Assembly: GCA_917880885.1 (NCBI GenBank)
Contig: OU862930.1
Location: 31,378,040 to 31,442,039, forward strand
Source: Limnephilus marmoratus
Lineage: Eukaryota > Arthropoda > Insecta > Trichoptera > Limnephilidae
Direction of reading: 5' to 3'
DNA length: 64,000 bases
Part shown: positions 20,401-29,829 of the stretch, one piece after another
How the letters are laid out: each line of letters begins with the position of its first letter
Numbering within the stretch: the stretch's first letter is position 1
The notes under the pieces: generated by a model
What the model was told of the DNA's origin: nothing
What the model saw: only the letters and a program-made list of their open reading frames with translations
Databases searched by the model: none
Translations under genes and position numbers: made by a program

Positions 20401-23400
20401 AATGTAAAAAGGGTGATATTTATAGAATTAGGAAAAAAATCAGGAGAAAAATAGTGGTTACAGGATAGATGATTTAACATGGTAATGGTGATTATATAAG
20501 GTTTTTTAGCTGCGATTCGCATGAGACGTGTATGGGAGGTGAAGTGACGTTCTTCCGTAGGTAGATTTTTCCGCTTCTTACCCATAAAAACTGATACATG
20601 TGTTCATTTTTAAAGCCTTTGGCTAGTAAAGGACGTAGTGTGGCATTTAGAAACATTGAGGTCTAAATAGTTAGCTGTGCAATAGTTGCAGAACCTATCT
20701 AAGTCACTTTGTAGCTCTTGACAGTCCGATAGAGAGCGAACCGTTTTGTAAATTTTCATATCATCTGCAAACAATAAAAATTTAGTGTTGGAAACATGAG
20801 CCTATGTCATCTAAGTATATATTAAAGAAGAGCGGACCAAGGTGGGAACCCTGAGGGACTCCCGAGGTTACGTTGATTATTTTGGATAAAACTCCATTTA
20901 TTGAGACAACTTGACTACGATTGCTAATGTATGATTTAATCCATCTAAGCAAGTCACCGTGTATTCCAAGACGAGTGAGTTTATTTAACAGAATTGAGTG
21001 GATAACGCGGTCGAAGGCCTTTGAGAAGACGGTATACATAGCATCGACCTGCACCCATTCGTCCATATTGCTCTGCAAATAGTTGACAAATAGGGCAAGG
21101 TTAGATGTTGTAGACCGATTTTTCATGAATCTGTTCTGTGCAATTGTTGTATTGATAGTCGGGTAAAGTTGGTCGTAAACGATTTTTTCAAGAATTTTAC
21201 TTAAGATGGGAAGTTGAGAGATAGGTCTGTAGTTTGTTACGTCATATTTGTCACCCTTTTTAAAAATGTGAGTTATTACGGCAGACTTCCACTTATGAGG
21301 AAACGTACCTTAGCTTAATGATTTTTTGAAAATTGCACTGACCGGAGGAGTTATATATTTACTACAATTACGTATGAAGATACCAGACAAACTGTCTAAA
21401 CCAGATCCTTTGTTAATGTCAATGGATGATAGATATTTGTAGGTAATATTGTCGTCGTTGATTGTAATTGAGGATATAGCTATGTTATTCAGCGGATCAG
21501 ATTCATGAACATCAGATGATAAATTTTGGGTGTGATAAGTGAAGACGGTAGAGAAATAATCAGCAAATAGATCGGTAATCTCCTTACTATTGTGTATTTT
21601 GGATAGAATGTCTATCGTTTCTGCTACATTCTCCCAGCTTGGTACCTCAGCTAAAGTCATCCACAAGTGTTTCAATTCGGCACTGAATTTACTAGTCTAA
21701 GAGTTTAAGTAGTCTTTGGCAATTTTGTACAATTTTGTTTTCTTTGAATTCTTCCCCGCGATCTGGGTGAGCCTCCGATAATGTCGTAAAATTACGGTTA
21801 ACTTGATTAGGCAGAAATTTTGTTTCAGTCTTTCATTTATATTGTCCATTATTTTTGAATGCTGGTCAATTACTTCGTTGACTGAAATATCTGAATTTTT
21901 CGTTCATTTGATTCGACTTTGATATATTGACATAAAATAGTCACTAACGAGCCGACTAAAGATAAAACCCTCTCGAACCAAGAATAACCACTGCCGCCCA
22001 CCCCCGCCTCGTTCGTAACACGTTGCGCCTTGCGTACTTGCGTTGCGTTCGTTCTGCAGACGCTGCGTGCACCGTGCACCGCGTTACACTAATAAAAAGC
22101 CTAACAAAAGCCGTACAGGCCGGACATAAAAATATTTAGCCGAACACGACCTAAAAAAGCCAAACATATCCGGCTAAAGCCGGACAGATGGCAACCCTAG
22201 CTACATCTTACGTTAAAAATGTATTTTCTTTTGACAATAAATAACCAAACTCCATTGTGAAGATGCTCAAGGAGTCCAGTGGCGCTGCGTTAGATTTTAT
22301 AATAGGGCGACGGTTGCGGCAGTTATGTACGTGGCGAAGATTTGTTCTGGTCGCCACAGTTATATGTCCTTCCTAAAGCATCAGTCCCTGAAACGGTCAT
22401 TCTTACATCATAATATAACCTTACAGTCTGTTATAGAATTCCCGCTCTACAAGGTTTTTCAAAGGTATTTCAATGGTTAATAAATTAATCTCGAAGAAGG
22501 ACGACAGTAAATTTGAGTGTGATGCGCTATTCTTTTCGGCATCAATGTAGTTAAGTATTGTGGTTTATTTTTCCAGGTAGCATTAATTTTGAGACTGTTA
22601 CTATCAAGGCAGAACCAGAATCCCTAGAAGAAGTCAGAGAGGGAATTACACATACAGAAATTGACATAGAGCCTCTGGATGTTAAAAAGGAATGCTTAGA
22701 GCGTTCTGAAGGAATTACCCAGAAACCAGGTAAAACTAATTTTTGGCTAAATAGCTCCTCATTTTTGTGTTTTAATGATTTATCTGAAGTTAATTATTTA
22801 TCTTATATATATTTAACACCCTATTTATTTTTATCATCTTTCTCCATATTTTTTTCCAGACGCATTCCTGAAGACGCATCCTGGGGAAAAACTATACTCT
22901 TGTCCTCATTGTTACTATTCCTGCTTTCGCAAGTCAGTGATAGAACTGCATTTGCGCGTCCATACTGGAGAGAAACCTTATTTTTGTCCTAAATGCAACT
23001 TTATATGTTTTTCAAAAGAACATCAAAAAATGCTTTCCCACATGTATACCCACAGTGGAAAAAGCTCTTTTTCATGTCCCTACTGCAACTATTCATGTTC
23101 TTCGAAGAGTAACCTAAAAAATCACAAGTCTACCCACGGACCAAAACCCTTTTCGTGTACCGAGTGCAACTTTTCATGTTCTACAAAGGGAAATCTTAAA
23201 TTACACATATTTTATACTCATACCCGCAGTGGAGAAAAACCTTTTTCATGTGCCAACTGCAACTATTCGTGTTCTCGAAAAGGACATCTGAAAAGTCACA
23301 CGCTTACCCACGGTGGCATAAAACCTTTTACTTGTTTGAATTGTAACTATTCATGTTATCGGAAGGGAGATCTTAAACGACACATGTTTACCCACGCTGG

Positions 23401-23428
23401 AGAAAAACCTTTATTAAATGTTTCATAA
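14270..23428 (+). CDS. Zinc-finger gene, copy B (three exons, intact)
   Basis: Exons 14270-14423, 22577-22729 and 22860-23428 join in phase 1 to 291 codons with no stop. This is the best candidate for a working member. The protein has two acidic N-terminal motifs, each with IKAEP and VKKE, then six C2H2 fingers, so it is probably a nuclear DNA-binding regulator. Finger 2 is odd: a rearranged CAT/CAC region gives C-x2-C-x14-H-x3-H. The linker between fingers 4 and 5 is longer (TRSGEKP). Intron 1 is about 8.15 kb and is nearly all transposon sequence (copia relic, nested LINEs X and Y). In copies A and C the same intron is 562 and 1543 nt. Confidence 0.85.
14600..14835 (+). pseudogene. Ty1/copia pol fragment (gag-pre-integrase and integrase)
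   Basis: One frame with a single stop reads KCEICLTSKLT (end of the gag-pre-integrase zinc region), then LLKIVHTDVNEPI, GEKYFVSFIDDFSKLA. HTD and FIDDFS are the first two acidic boxes of the copia integrase core. Nothing else of the element is present. It lies in intron 1 of copy B. Confidence 0.75.
14920..15228 (-). pseudogene. Fragment of an unplaced transposon-associated protein
   Basis: A 102-codon frame contains VETTLMRSFKSRGGITGARD, then VSNWLVGMSATHEICTS. I recall a similar sense (LMR, then GG-x-T-x-x-R, then a W-x-x-GM segment) in the C-termini of repetitive proteins in animal genomes, but cannot name the family. No start or upstream domain is visible. It is treated as a relic because of its size and setting. 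Confidence 0.4.
15229..16049. other. No gene recognised in intron 1 of copy B
   Basis: Mostly AT-rich, with a C-rich run near 15585-15605. The frame 15705-16130 has no motif and codon use typical of random AT sequence. Confidence 0.5.
16050..16972 (-). mobile_element. LINE X, 3' part (split by LINE Y)
   Basis: The C-terminal RT end and 3' UTR of a CR1/Jockey-group LINE on the minus strand. The T-rich 16055-16090 marks its tail. A GT-rich simple repeat (16255-16325) lies in the UTR. Its coding sequence continues at about 20631, so LINE Y inserted within it. Confidence 0.8.
16336..16929 (-). pseudogene. LINE X reverse transcriptase C-terminus
   Basis: The frame reads ISKNECKDLGVYLDSKL, YKMLGFILRLSKLF, LVRSTLEFASPVWNP, IERIQNKFIKYL, then ends at FKKKKI. 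It aligns throughout with the C-terminus of LINE Y ORF2 (DLGVYLDNKL, SLVRSPLEYASPVWNP). Upstream it stays open to the Y junction near 16972. Confidence 0.85.
17310..18623 (-). pseudogene. LINE Y ORF2, reverse transcriptase
   Basis: It contains ITPIFKNGSKNDVSNYRPIS, YTDYSKAFDRVNH (catalytic Asp), SGVPQGSHLGPLLF and LYADDMKIF (active-site DD), then the thumb and LVRSPLEYASPVWNP. All RT motifs look intact. Only the single-base homopolymer shift upstream separates it from the endonuclease, so the copy may be young, or the shift may be a sequencing error. Confidence 0.88.
18655..20145 (-). pseudogene. LINE Y ORF2, endonuclease and RT start
   Basis: The APE-type endonuclease starts IIFYQNARGLRSKT, with ITESWL (catalytic Glu), GGGVIIGI, CCVYIP and IVGDYNMPNFKW (Asp and Asn). 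A linker with WYTAALI and KIWSYVNSQR follows, then SIDIKKGPGNDQLPG, the usual lead into the RT. The frame breaks at a seven-G run (18676-18682 plus strand), where one surplus base shifts it. The remainder continues in 17310-18623. The protein cuts target DNA for retrotransposition in the intact family. Confidence 0.87.
20302..20425. repeat. Two-copy tandem repeat in the 5' region of LINE Y
   Basis: About 52 bp (ATTAGTGAGCAATGAGCAGG to GTGATATTTATA) occurs at 20302-20353 and again at 20374-20425, period 72. Tandem 5' monomers act as internal promoters in some LINEs, and that role here is inference. Confidence 0.75.
20782..21126 (-). pseudogene. LINE X reverse transcriptase core
   Basis: The frame reads MKNRSTTSNLALF, YTVFSKAFDRVIH (the first Asp box altered, with VF where LINE Y has DY) and GVPQGSHLGPLFF. 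Just downstream, in another frame, is LLFADDMKIYK. It is clearly homologous to LINE Y. A frameshift near 20790 and the altered catalytic box show that it is dead. Confidence 0.85.
21310..21675 (-). pseudogene. LINE X pre-RT linker
   Basis: The frame includes EITDLFADYFSTVF, DINKGSGLDSLSG and SKYITPPVSAIFKKSLS, and stops. It corresponds to NLFSEYFGSVF and KKGPGNDQLPG in LINE Y. The stop at 21310 precedes the segment that should lead into the RT. Confidence 0.8.
21881..22195. other. Unclassified insert before the conserved intron end of copy B
   Basis: GC-richer sequence (near 21990-22085) and then a Lys-codon-like CCGGACA/CCGGCTAAAGCCGGACA piece. It is absent from copy A at the matching place. 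It may be the end of a small DNA element, but no coding frame is supported. Confidence 0.4.
22577..22729 (+). CDS. Copy B exon 2
   Basis: 153 nt between TATTTTTCCAG and CAG|GTAAAA, phase 1 on both sides. It encodes VTIKAEPESLEE, EIDIEPLDVKKECLERSEG. This version keeps both consensus sites in full. Confidence 0.87.
22860..23428 (+). CDS. Copy B exon 3, six zinc fingers
   Basis: After TTTTTTTCCAG the frame gives DAFLKTHPGEK and six fingers, ending at TAA. The fingers begin CPHCYYSC, CPKCNFIC, CPYCNYSC, CTECNFSC, CANCNYSC and CLNCNYSC. Finger 2 has two additional residues before its first zinc His. The last residues are HAGEKPLLNVS. Confidence 0.87.
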
Positions 23429-23882
23429 GCCGCCACACTTTTCGGCACAGATTATGGAAATAATGCTTCATTTCAACAATTACTACAAGAAACAACTATT
23501 TATGTACACAAAATATTATTGGGTTCTTAGTTTAGGTAAACTAAGTTATTCATGCGTATTTAGATTGAAACGAATCTTTGCAAATGTCAAACCCGTATAA
23601 AAAATGGCGGCAAAGGAGACATTTTATACGGGAAATTTTTAACTTTATTGAATAATAATTGAATTTTAATGCATCTTTTACCATCTATCGAAAGTTAGTT
23701 GTTATTTCTTGATGTAATCAATCTTTCAGAATTTTAGGGTACTTTTCAGATTGTCAAAATATTTCCGCTTTAAACTTAAAACTGTTTTTTAATGGTGATA
23801 TGCTTTCAAATTTTGTAATTCAAAATAAACATACAATTTAAGAAATATAATTTTTTTTTCATGCAAACATAAAAACGTTTTA
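23429..23882. other. 3' flank of copy B
   Basis: Matches 4920-5350 after copy A and probably includes the 3' UTR. The match ends where LINE Z begins. Confidence 0.6.
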
Positions 23883-24799
23883 AAAATTTATTTATTTATT
23901 TATTACACGCCCTGATGGGCTTTTACATTATAATTTATAAGTTGAGTAACAAACAATGAAGAAAATATAATACAATGAGAAAATAAAATACACAAAACAG
24001 TGTAACAACAAAACAAATAATAAAATAAAAATACATATTAGGTAAAAATGATAGAAATCTCATATTCAATATAAACAAAAATTGAATAAATTATGTAAAT
24101 CTATTTGTGCCTAGAAGAATTAAAGTGATAGAATATACAAAGTATATACTGATTAGTTTTAAGATGATATATTATATCACCTAGATTAGAATATATATGA
24201 AAAGGAGAATTTTGATAAGCTAGTGTCCTGGTGTTATTGAAGTAGAAGGGTAATAAATGTCGACATGATTTTTGGGGAACATGGATATTGATAAATTGAA
24301 GTAATTCAGAACAGTCAATTTTGTAATGCAGTATTTTATGTAATAGTATTAAATCTGTGCTTATTCTTCTTTCTGAAAGTTTCAATAGAGACGTTTTATC
24401 CAGGAGATAATTGTAATCAATGTTTAGTATAGGAATATGCAATTTATAGTTTATAAACCTTAGAAACTTCCGTTGAATATTTTCAATGTTGTCTGAATAG
24501 ATATTGTAAAAGGGAGACCATAACGTAGAGTTATATTCAAGTTGGCATCTGACAAGGGTTTTATATAACATAATAAATGTGTCTAAATCATTGAAATCTT
24601 TTGCAGCACTCAAAACAAAACCAAGAGTCTTTAGGGCTTTGTTGATAATATTATTAATATAACATACAAAGGTGAGTTTACTGTCGAACATAATGCCTAG
24701 ATCCATAATTTCACTAACGCAATTTAAATTTTCATCATTTAAAGAATACTGAAAAATAATAGGATTATTTATTTTGGAAAAATGAATGAACTGACATTT
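23883..24799 (-). mobile_element. LINE Z, 3' part
   Basis: The 3' end has ATTT repeats (23886-23905) preceded, on the minus strand, by a short hairpin (GCCC-ATCA-GGGC). It codes for the RT C-terminus. The upstream half lies at 29644-31630. The 4.8-kb element between them has a 4-bp target duplication, and the Z reading frame is restored exactly across it. Confidence 0.85.
24101..24706 (-). pseudogene. LINE Z reverse transcriptase C-terminus
   Basis: The frame reads MDLGIMFDSKLTF, LKTLGFVLSAAKDF, LVRCQLEYNSTLWSP, IENIQRKFLRFINYK. Further upstream it continues through FHFSK-like sequence to the insertion point. It is most like the fragment at 45536-46099. Confidence 0.85.
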
Positions 24800-25467
24800 C
24801 GTCGCTTTAGTTCGTTTTACTCCAACAGACCAAAACGTAAATCGTGAGAAACAGCCCTTAAAGTTTTTTTTAGGAAAAAGGCATATAAAATTAAATTAGC
24901 TAAATTGTAAGTCTACTAAAATGTTTTAAAGTATTACAAATTGTTTTTTTTTAAGTACAATATGTTCTAAATGTATAAAATTACGCAGAAAACACGTTTT
25001 TAATTTGGATGTTGGCCAAAGTGACGAATTCTTGTTTGCGAAAGTTGGATATTGGACAAAGGACACTGGATGTTAGACAAGAGCGCGTACTCTTGCGTGA
25101 AGTTACTTTATCGTGCCTGGTATTACAGGGAGATCTGAAAGCATTTCAATTCATTGAACTTTGATAGGTACTTATGGATTTAGCTTATGTGTCCTATGTT
25201 TTCGCGGTGAGACCTAAATATTCGGGTGTGATTTTTAAATAGTTTCTTATAACATTCGACAATTTTTTAGAAATAATTTGTTTCTTGGTTGGGAAACAAG
25301 TTTCAAGAGTAAGTTTTTGTAAAATAATAGCATCGTTAAATCATCAATGAAAACGTACGTTTTCAGACAATTATACTTATTAAATAATGTTTCTGGCGTG
25401 TTTTATTGTTGGCTGCTAGTCGTCAACCGTTAGTCATCAGATAGGTCCTATGTTTATTAGTTATTAT

Positions 25468-25892
25468 TTGAGAGGCGGGTATGGGTACCGCCGATCCGGG
25501 AACCATTTATTGGATAACCAACACCTCTGCCGTAGGTCACCCCAAGTGGTTCGCTACGTTTGGTGACTTAGCAGGGGTGGCCGGGTTCTGTCTCGTTGTG
25601 AGTTTTGTCTGGATCCTGGCGATGGATGCGTCTGCCTACAAACTGCGTGGCAGGCCGGATCGGGAAAGACTTTAAGGAAGATCTGTAGACCTTTCCAGCA
25701 GGACTCTCGGAACATCGCTTTACCCGCAGTGGGGAGGGATTGATTCATACGTGCGTAACTTCTTGACACACTGACTCCCAGATTCCTACCCACCCCTCAT
25801 ACTTTTTTCTTCCCACAACTTACTCTACTTCCTTCCCAAAAATGACATAGGCCCTGAGGGGAATTATTTTCCTCAGGGCCTACTGTGTGGAG
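25468..25892 (+). repeat. R1 repeat, copy b
   Basis: The most complete plus-strand copy. It runs from GAGGCGGGTATGGGTACCGC through the shared core to the terminal hairpin (GGCCCTGAGGGG, TTTTCCTCAGGGCC, CTGTGTGGAGCT). Confidence 0.8.
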
Positions 25893-26240
25893 CTGTGAAA
25901 AGGTCTCCCCAAGTGGTTCGCTACGTTTGGTGACTTAGCAGGAGTGCCTGGGTTCATGGGGTGAGGTTTATTCAGGTCTTGACGGCGGATGAGTCTGCCC
26001 ACCAGCTGCGTGGCGGGCCGAATCAAGAGAGACTGCGTGAAGGAGTCCTTTGGACCTTTCCAGCCGGAGTCTCTCGACCCCATTTCCTTGCACCGCGGTT
26101 GGACAGTTTCTTACGTCCGTCACTCCTATACACATTAACCCCTAGATTCCTACCCACCCCTCATTCCTATTTCCATCCTAGAACTTCCTATTCTTCCTTT
26201 CATCAAAAAGACCCTCCACACAGCATCCCCTCGTAGGTCC
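25893..26240 (+). repeat. R1 repeat, copy c (5' shortened)
   Basis: It begins at CCCAAGTGGTTCGCTACG directly after copy b and ends in CTCCACACAGCATCCCC, losing most of the terminal hairpin. Tandem position with copy b suggests local duplication. Confidence 0.7.
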
Positions 26241-26404
26241 TGAGAACATATATTGTAAAGCGTTTTTGCACTAAAACAATGCTATTCAAATTATCCATAT
26301 AATATACACTCGTATTATTTTTATCATATTTATTACGACATATAAATGGGAGATTTAGTATGATCAGACCCGAAAGGTTGGATTGATTTACGTGACTTTA
26401 TTTT

Positions 26405-26790
26405 TATGTTAATACTGCACAAGAGTCCCAACCGCCTGGACCAAGTCAGGCTATACATAGCATACCCAATTTTGTGAGGCTGGATGTAGCGGGAAGGGGA
26501 TGCAGTTATGAAGGTTGGTAAGTACCTGGCTATTCAGATCGAGTCAACAACCACGGCTAAAGCCATTTCAAGGAATGCTTCAATTCGAAATGGCGGTCTT
26601 ACATCAGGGTGATACTGAGAGTATCTTCCACTCTGGAACGTGTCGCAAATACAGTGTGTTTTTATATATTTATATGTATATATTTTTTATTGATTTGTGT
26701 TATTTCACTATTTAAACATAAAAAAACACATATACCTACACGTAAGTTTTTTTAATGGTTAAAGTTGTGAAATTTGTATGTATATTTTTA
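26405..26790 (-). mobile_element. tRNA-headed SINE (family S2), tail side
   Basis: Shares GCACAAGAGTCCCAAC, CTGGCTATTCAGATC and GATACTGAGAGTATC with 41695-42108 and 63765-64000. Its head is at 27206-27312. The R1 copy d lies between and was therefore inserted into this SINE. Confidence 0.7.
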
Positions 26791-27205
26791 GATTAGCTCC
26801 ACACAGGTGGCCCTGAGGAAAATAATTTCACTTTGGAAGAGTCTTTATAAGGAAGGTAAGGATACGAAATTTGGGAAGAAAAAGGGTATGAGGGGTGGGT
26901 AGGAATCTGGGGGTCAGTGTGTCCGGAAGTGACGGATGTATGAATCTATCTCTCCAATTGAGAGTCGGGAGAGTCCGGCTGGAAAGGTCAAAAAGCCTCC
27001 CTTAACCAGTCTCTCTCTCGCCACGCAACAGGTGGGCAGTCGTATCCGCCGCCAAGACCTGGACGAACTTCACCCCATGAACCCGGGCACCCTTGCTAAG
27101 TCACCAAACGTAGCGAACCACTCGGGGTGACCTATGGTAGAGATGGTGGTTATCCAATAAATGGTTCCCGGGACGGCGATACCCATACCCGCCCCCCAAA
27201 ATAAA
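26791..27205 (-). repeat. R1 repeat, copy d
   Basis: Minus-strand R1. On the plus strand it begins with AGCTCCACACAGG and ends at GGTACCCATAC-type sequence. It is inserted in an S2 SINE. The short open frames inside are artefacts of repeat sequence. Confidence 0.75.
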
Positions 27206-27312
27206 CAAATCTACCAAAATAAAAATTACTTGTGCACGATGGGATTGAAATTTGTGACATCCGGATCGCTAGTTGAGAGTCTTATCCCTCGACCACAGGA
27301 GGCCGTCGTGTG
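27206..27312 (-). mobile_element. tRNA-headed SINE (family S2), head side
   Basis: On the minus strand TGGTCGAGGGATAAGACTC is the box A side, and the box B region is decayed (TTTCAATCCC). It matches the better copy at 42030-42108. Confidence 0.6.
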
Positions 27313-27869
27313 ATAACAGAAGTGTAGTATCCTACATTTTAAAATAAAAAGTTAACTCAAAGGATTTTGAAACACAATAGATAGCTACAAGTTCTTTATA
27401 AATGTTTAAACAATAGACGACGAGTTCTTTGTAAAAATGATCCTATGTTCGAACACACGGGATGTGATTTACGTCTATTACACAATACAGACTTGTAAAA
27501 AAAAGAGGTCATAAAACAATCCTAACCACTAACCACATTTTTAGCTTCATAACAAATGTATTCCAGTATTTGAGGTACCACTTAGTTGGGCAAAATTATT
27601 AGAAGGCTTACAAAAGGGGCTGAAATTAAATAACTGGAAATTGATCTAGGTAAAAAAAGTCAAATGAATGGGATACCTAATCATTAAAAATGTGCGAATA
27701 GTAATAACGTTTTTATTGACAATCCAAAGCTCGAACAAAATAAAACTCGAATAGGTAAGAAATAAACAAACACATAAGAAATATGAGGCACTCAATGTAT
27801 AAAATAATAGAAATGCTTTCATTGTCGTTCGGTGTACAATTCTCCCATGAAGATTTCAATAATAAGATA

Positions 27870-28840
27870 TTTATAGGTACACAAATACAACTGATCTTTG
27901 GCACTAAATATATCAAAAATGTTTTCATTGTTACACTAAGATTTGGATGATTAAAATAATAAGATACTTTAGGCATTAAATGTACCGAAAACAAAAATTT
28001 GTTTATTTCCTTATTCTAATAATAAACATGTTTTAAATATCTCAGGTAGAATTCTGAGACAAATATTTGGTAGATAAACACATAAATATTAGGTACTAAA
28101 AGCAAAAAAACTCCCGCATTGTCTTTATTTTAATAATTGTATTTTGTATAACAAGTAGGTATTCTTACACAAAGATTTAAATAATTAGGTAAAGGTAGAT
28201 AAACATGAAGCTAATGTGCCAAAAACAAAAACTCCTTCGTTGTACTTATTCGAAAAATTGCCTTGTTTTAAATATCTTAAGTAGAATTTTTACACGAAGA
28301 TTTGGCTGATAAATATACAGATATTTTAGAAACTAAATGTACCGAAAATGAAAACTCCTTGATTTCCTTATTTTAATAATTGCCTTGTTTTAAATATCAT
28401 AAGTCGAATAATTACATGCAAATTTGGTTGATAAACAAACAGATATTTTAGGAACTAAATATACCGAAATTTAAAACTCCTTCATTTCCTTATTCTAATT
28501 GTTGGCTGAATTGTATTCTAAGTATCTGAAGTTTAATAATGCTTTCACTAAGATTTGGTGGATGGACACATATATTAGGTATATAGGTACTATAATACAT
28601 CAGTCCTTATTCTAATAATTGTGTTTTTAAAATATCACAAGTAGGTATTTTTGAACAAAGATTTAAATAATTACGTAAAGGTTGATAAACATACCGATAC
28701 TACGCATTAAATGTGCTTAAAACAAAAGCTCATTCAATGTTCTTATTCTTATAATTGTTTTAAATATCATAAATAGGTATTTTTACCCGAAGATTTAAAT
28801 AATTACGTATAGGTAGATAAACATACTGATACCTCTTTAT
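27870..28840. repeat. Degenerate satellite-like array
   Basis: About seven diverged units of roughly 120-150 bp share TTTTAAATATC-TAAGTAG, GAAGATTTGG-TGATAAACA, GATATTTTAGGAACTAAATG and CTCCTTCATTTCCTTATTC. It lies in the TIR element at 24800-29643. The open frame 27713-27994 on the minus strand is a product of this repetition and is not a gene. Confidence 0.75.
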
Positions 28841-29829
28841 ACACATACGCCTTAAGGATCGAATTCCGAGTGTATTCCGTTTGATGTCGTCCTTATACTC
28901 TTCGTTAATTGATTTTTCTTCAATGTCAGTCAATTCGTTTTAATATTTTAATTGGTTAAATTAAATTAAAACAGCGACGAAGGTTATTTCAATTTTTAGT
29001 ACGATATTTCACCACAATATAGAACTTTGCATTTATTACAATACTTTCCCAAAAAATACACAACTTTATTATAACCACCCTGTAACGGACGACAAGTTGA
29101 AACAATTTGCTGAGAAAATATTGTAATATTAATTATCTGTTATGTTTTCCTTAAAAAAATTTATCCTTTTCCACAGTTTACATCTTTATGCATTTTGTCT
29201 GAAGAAATCTCCTAGAAAACCAATAAAGTAACTTGGTAACTAGCATAATCATAAGTGAAGATATTTACTTTCGTGGCGCTAAACGAACGAATGTTTGGAA
29301 TGAAAGCAATCACGTGGTCCTCCGCTGCGCTGCTATTGGCTGTGTGGTCTGTTAGAGCAATACGCCCGGAACTGAGAGTTTGAATTTCGCACGTTGGCTA
29401 AGATACAGCTTGGATGTTGGAGAAATTCCTATGAAATTTGACTGAACGGCCGGTTTAAAAACGGGAGTCCTTTTGACCAACGTGTAGATGTTGGATAAAT
29501 ACGCTCGAAATGTTGTTTCATTTTGGAGGACGTAAGACAAAGTGCGTATTGTATACATAAAGACTTTCTGAGAACTACTGCATAGGTACTTAACTCAATT
29601 TCGCTAAAAATGGTCTGTTGGAGTAAAACGAACTAGAGCGACGATTTATTTATATTTAATGCTAGTTTGTTAGAGCTTCCATTCAAAAAGATTATATCAA
29701 GTTAGTTTGAAATATAATACAATCATTAATGTGGTTAATCTCTTTATATAGTTTAATGTCATCGGCAAACAGTAGCACATTTATGTCAGTAAATATATCA
29801 ACAACATCATTTATAAATATAATAAACAA

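Larger units (their letters stand above)
16973..20630 (-). mobile_element. LINE Y, nearly full length
   Basis: A CR1/Jockey-group LINE of about 3.65 kb on the minus strand, with a 3' end of TTTA-type simple repeat (16973-17005). It contains an almost complete ORF2 (endonuclease and RT) and a 5' region with a tandem pair but no clear ORF1. A G-run lies at 17190-17205. Its 5' edge is approximate. The X frame resumes on both sides, so this is the younger insertion. Confidence 0.85.
20631..21880 (-). mobile_element. LINE X, 5' part
   Basis: It continues LINE X upstream of the Y insertion. It contains part of the pre-RT linker and the RT up to FADDMKIYK and CHTTSFT. The frame then meets Y, and the rest is at 16050-16972. 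The 5' end near 21880 is truncated, with no endonuclease. Confidence 0.8.
24800..29643. mobile_element. 4.8-kb TIR element inside LINE Z, superfamily unknown
   Basis: The ends are inverted copies of about 33 bp starting CGTCGCTTTAGTTCG and containing CTCCAACAGACCA (one mismatch). The flanks are ATTT at 24796-24799 and 29644-29647. Removing the element and one ATTT restores LNINKCQF in the LINE frame, so the edges are certain. Subterminal repeats like ATGTTGG-x-x-AAA lie near both ends. No transposase is visible. The interior holds R1 and SINE copies and a degenerate tandem array. A 4-bp duplication occurs in several superfamilies (Sola, Chapaev, Ginger), and I cannot choose among them. Confidence 0.85.

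Noticed and set aside
25961..26236. Frames inside R1 copies (also 26936-27130 and 51430-51822) as genes.
   Set aside because: They occur in different frames in different R1 copies with no shared protein, as expected for a non-coding repeat.
27713..27994. A 93-codon minus-strand frame as a membrane protein gene.
   Set aside because: It overlaps the start of the degenerate satellite-like array, and its hydrophobic look follows from AT-rich DNA.
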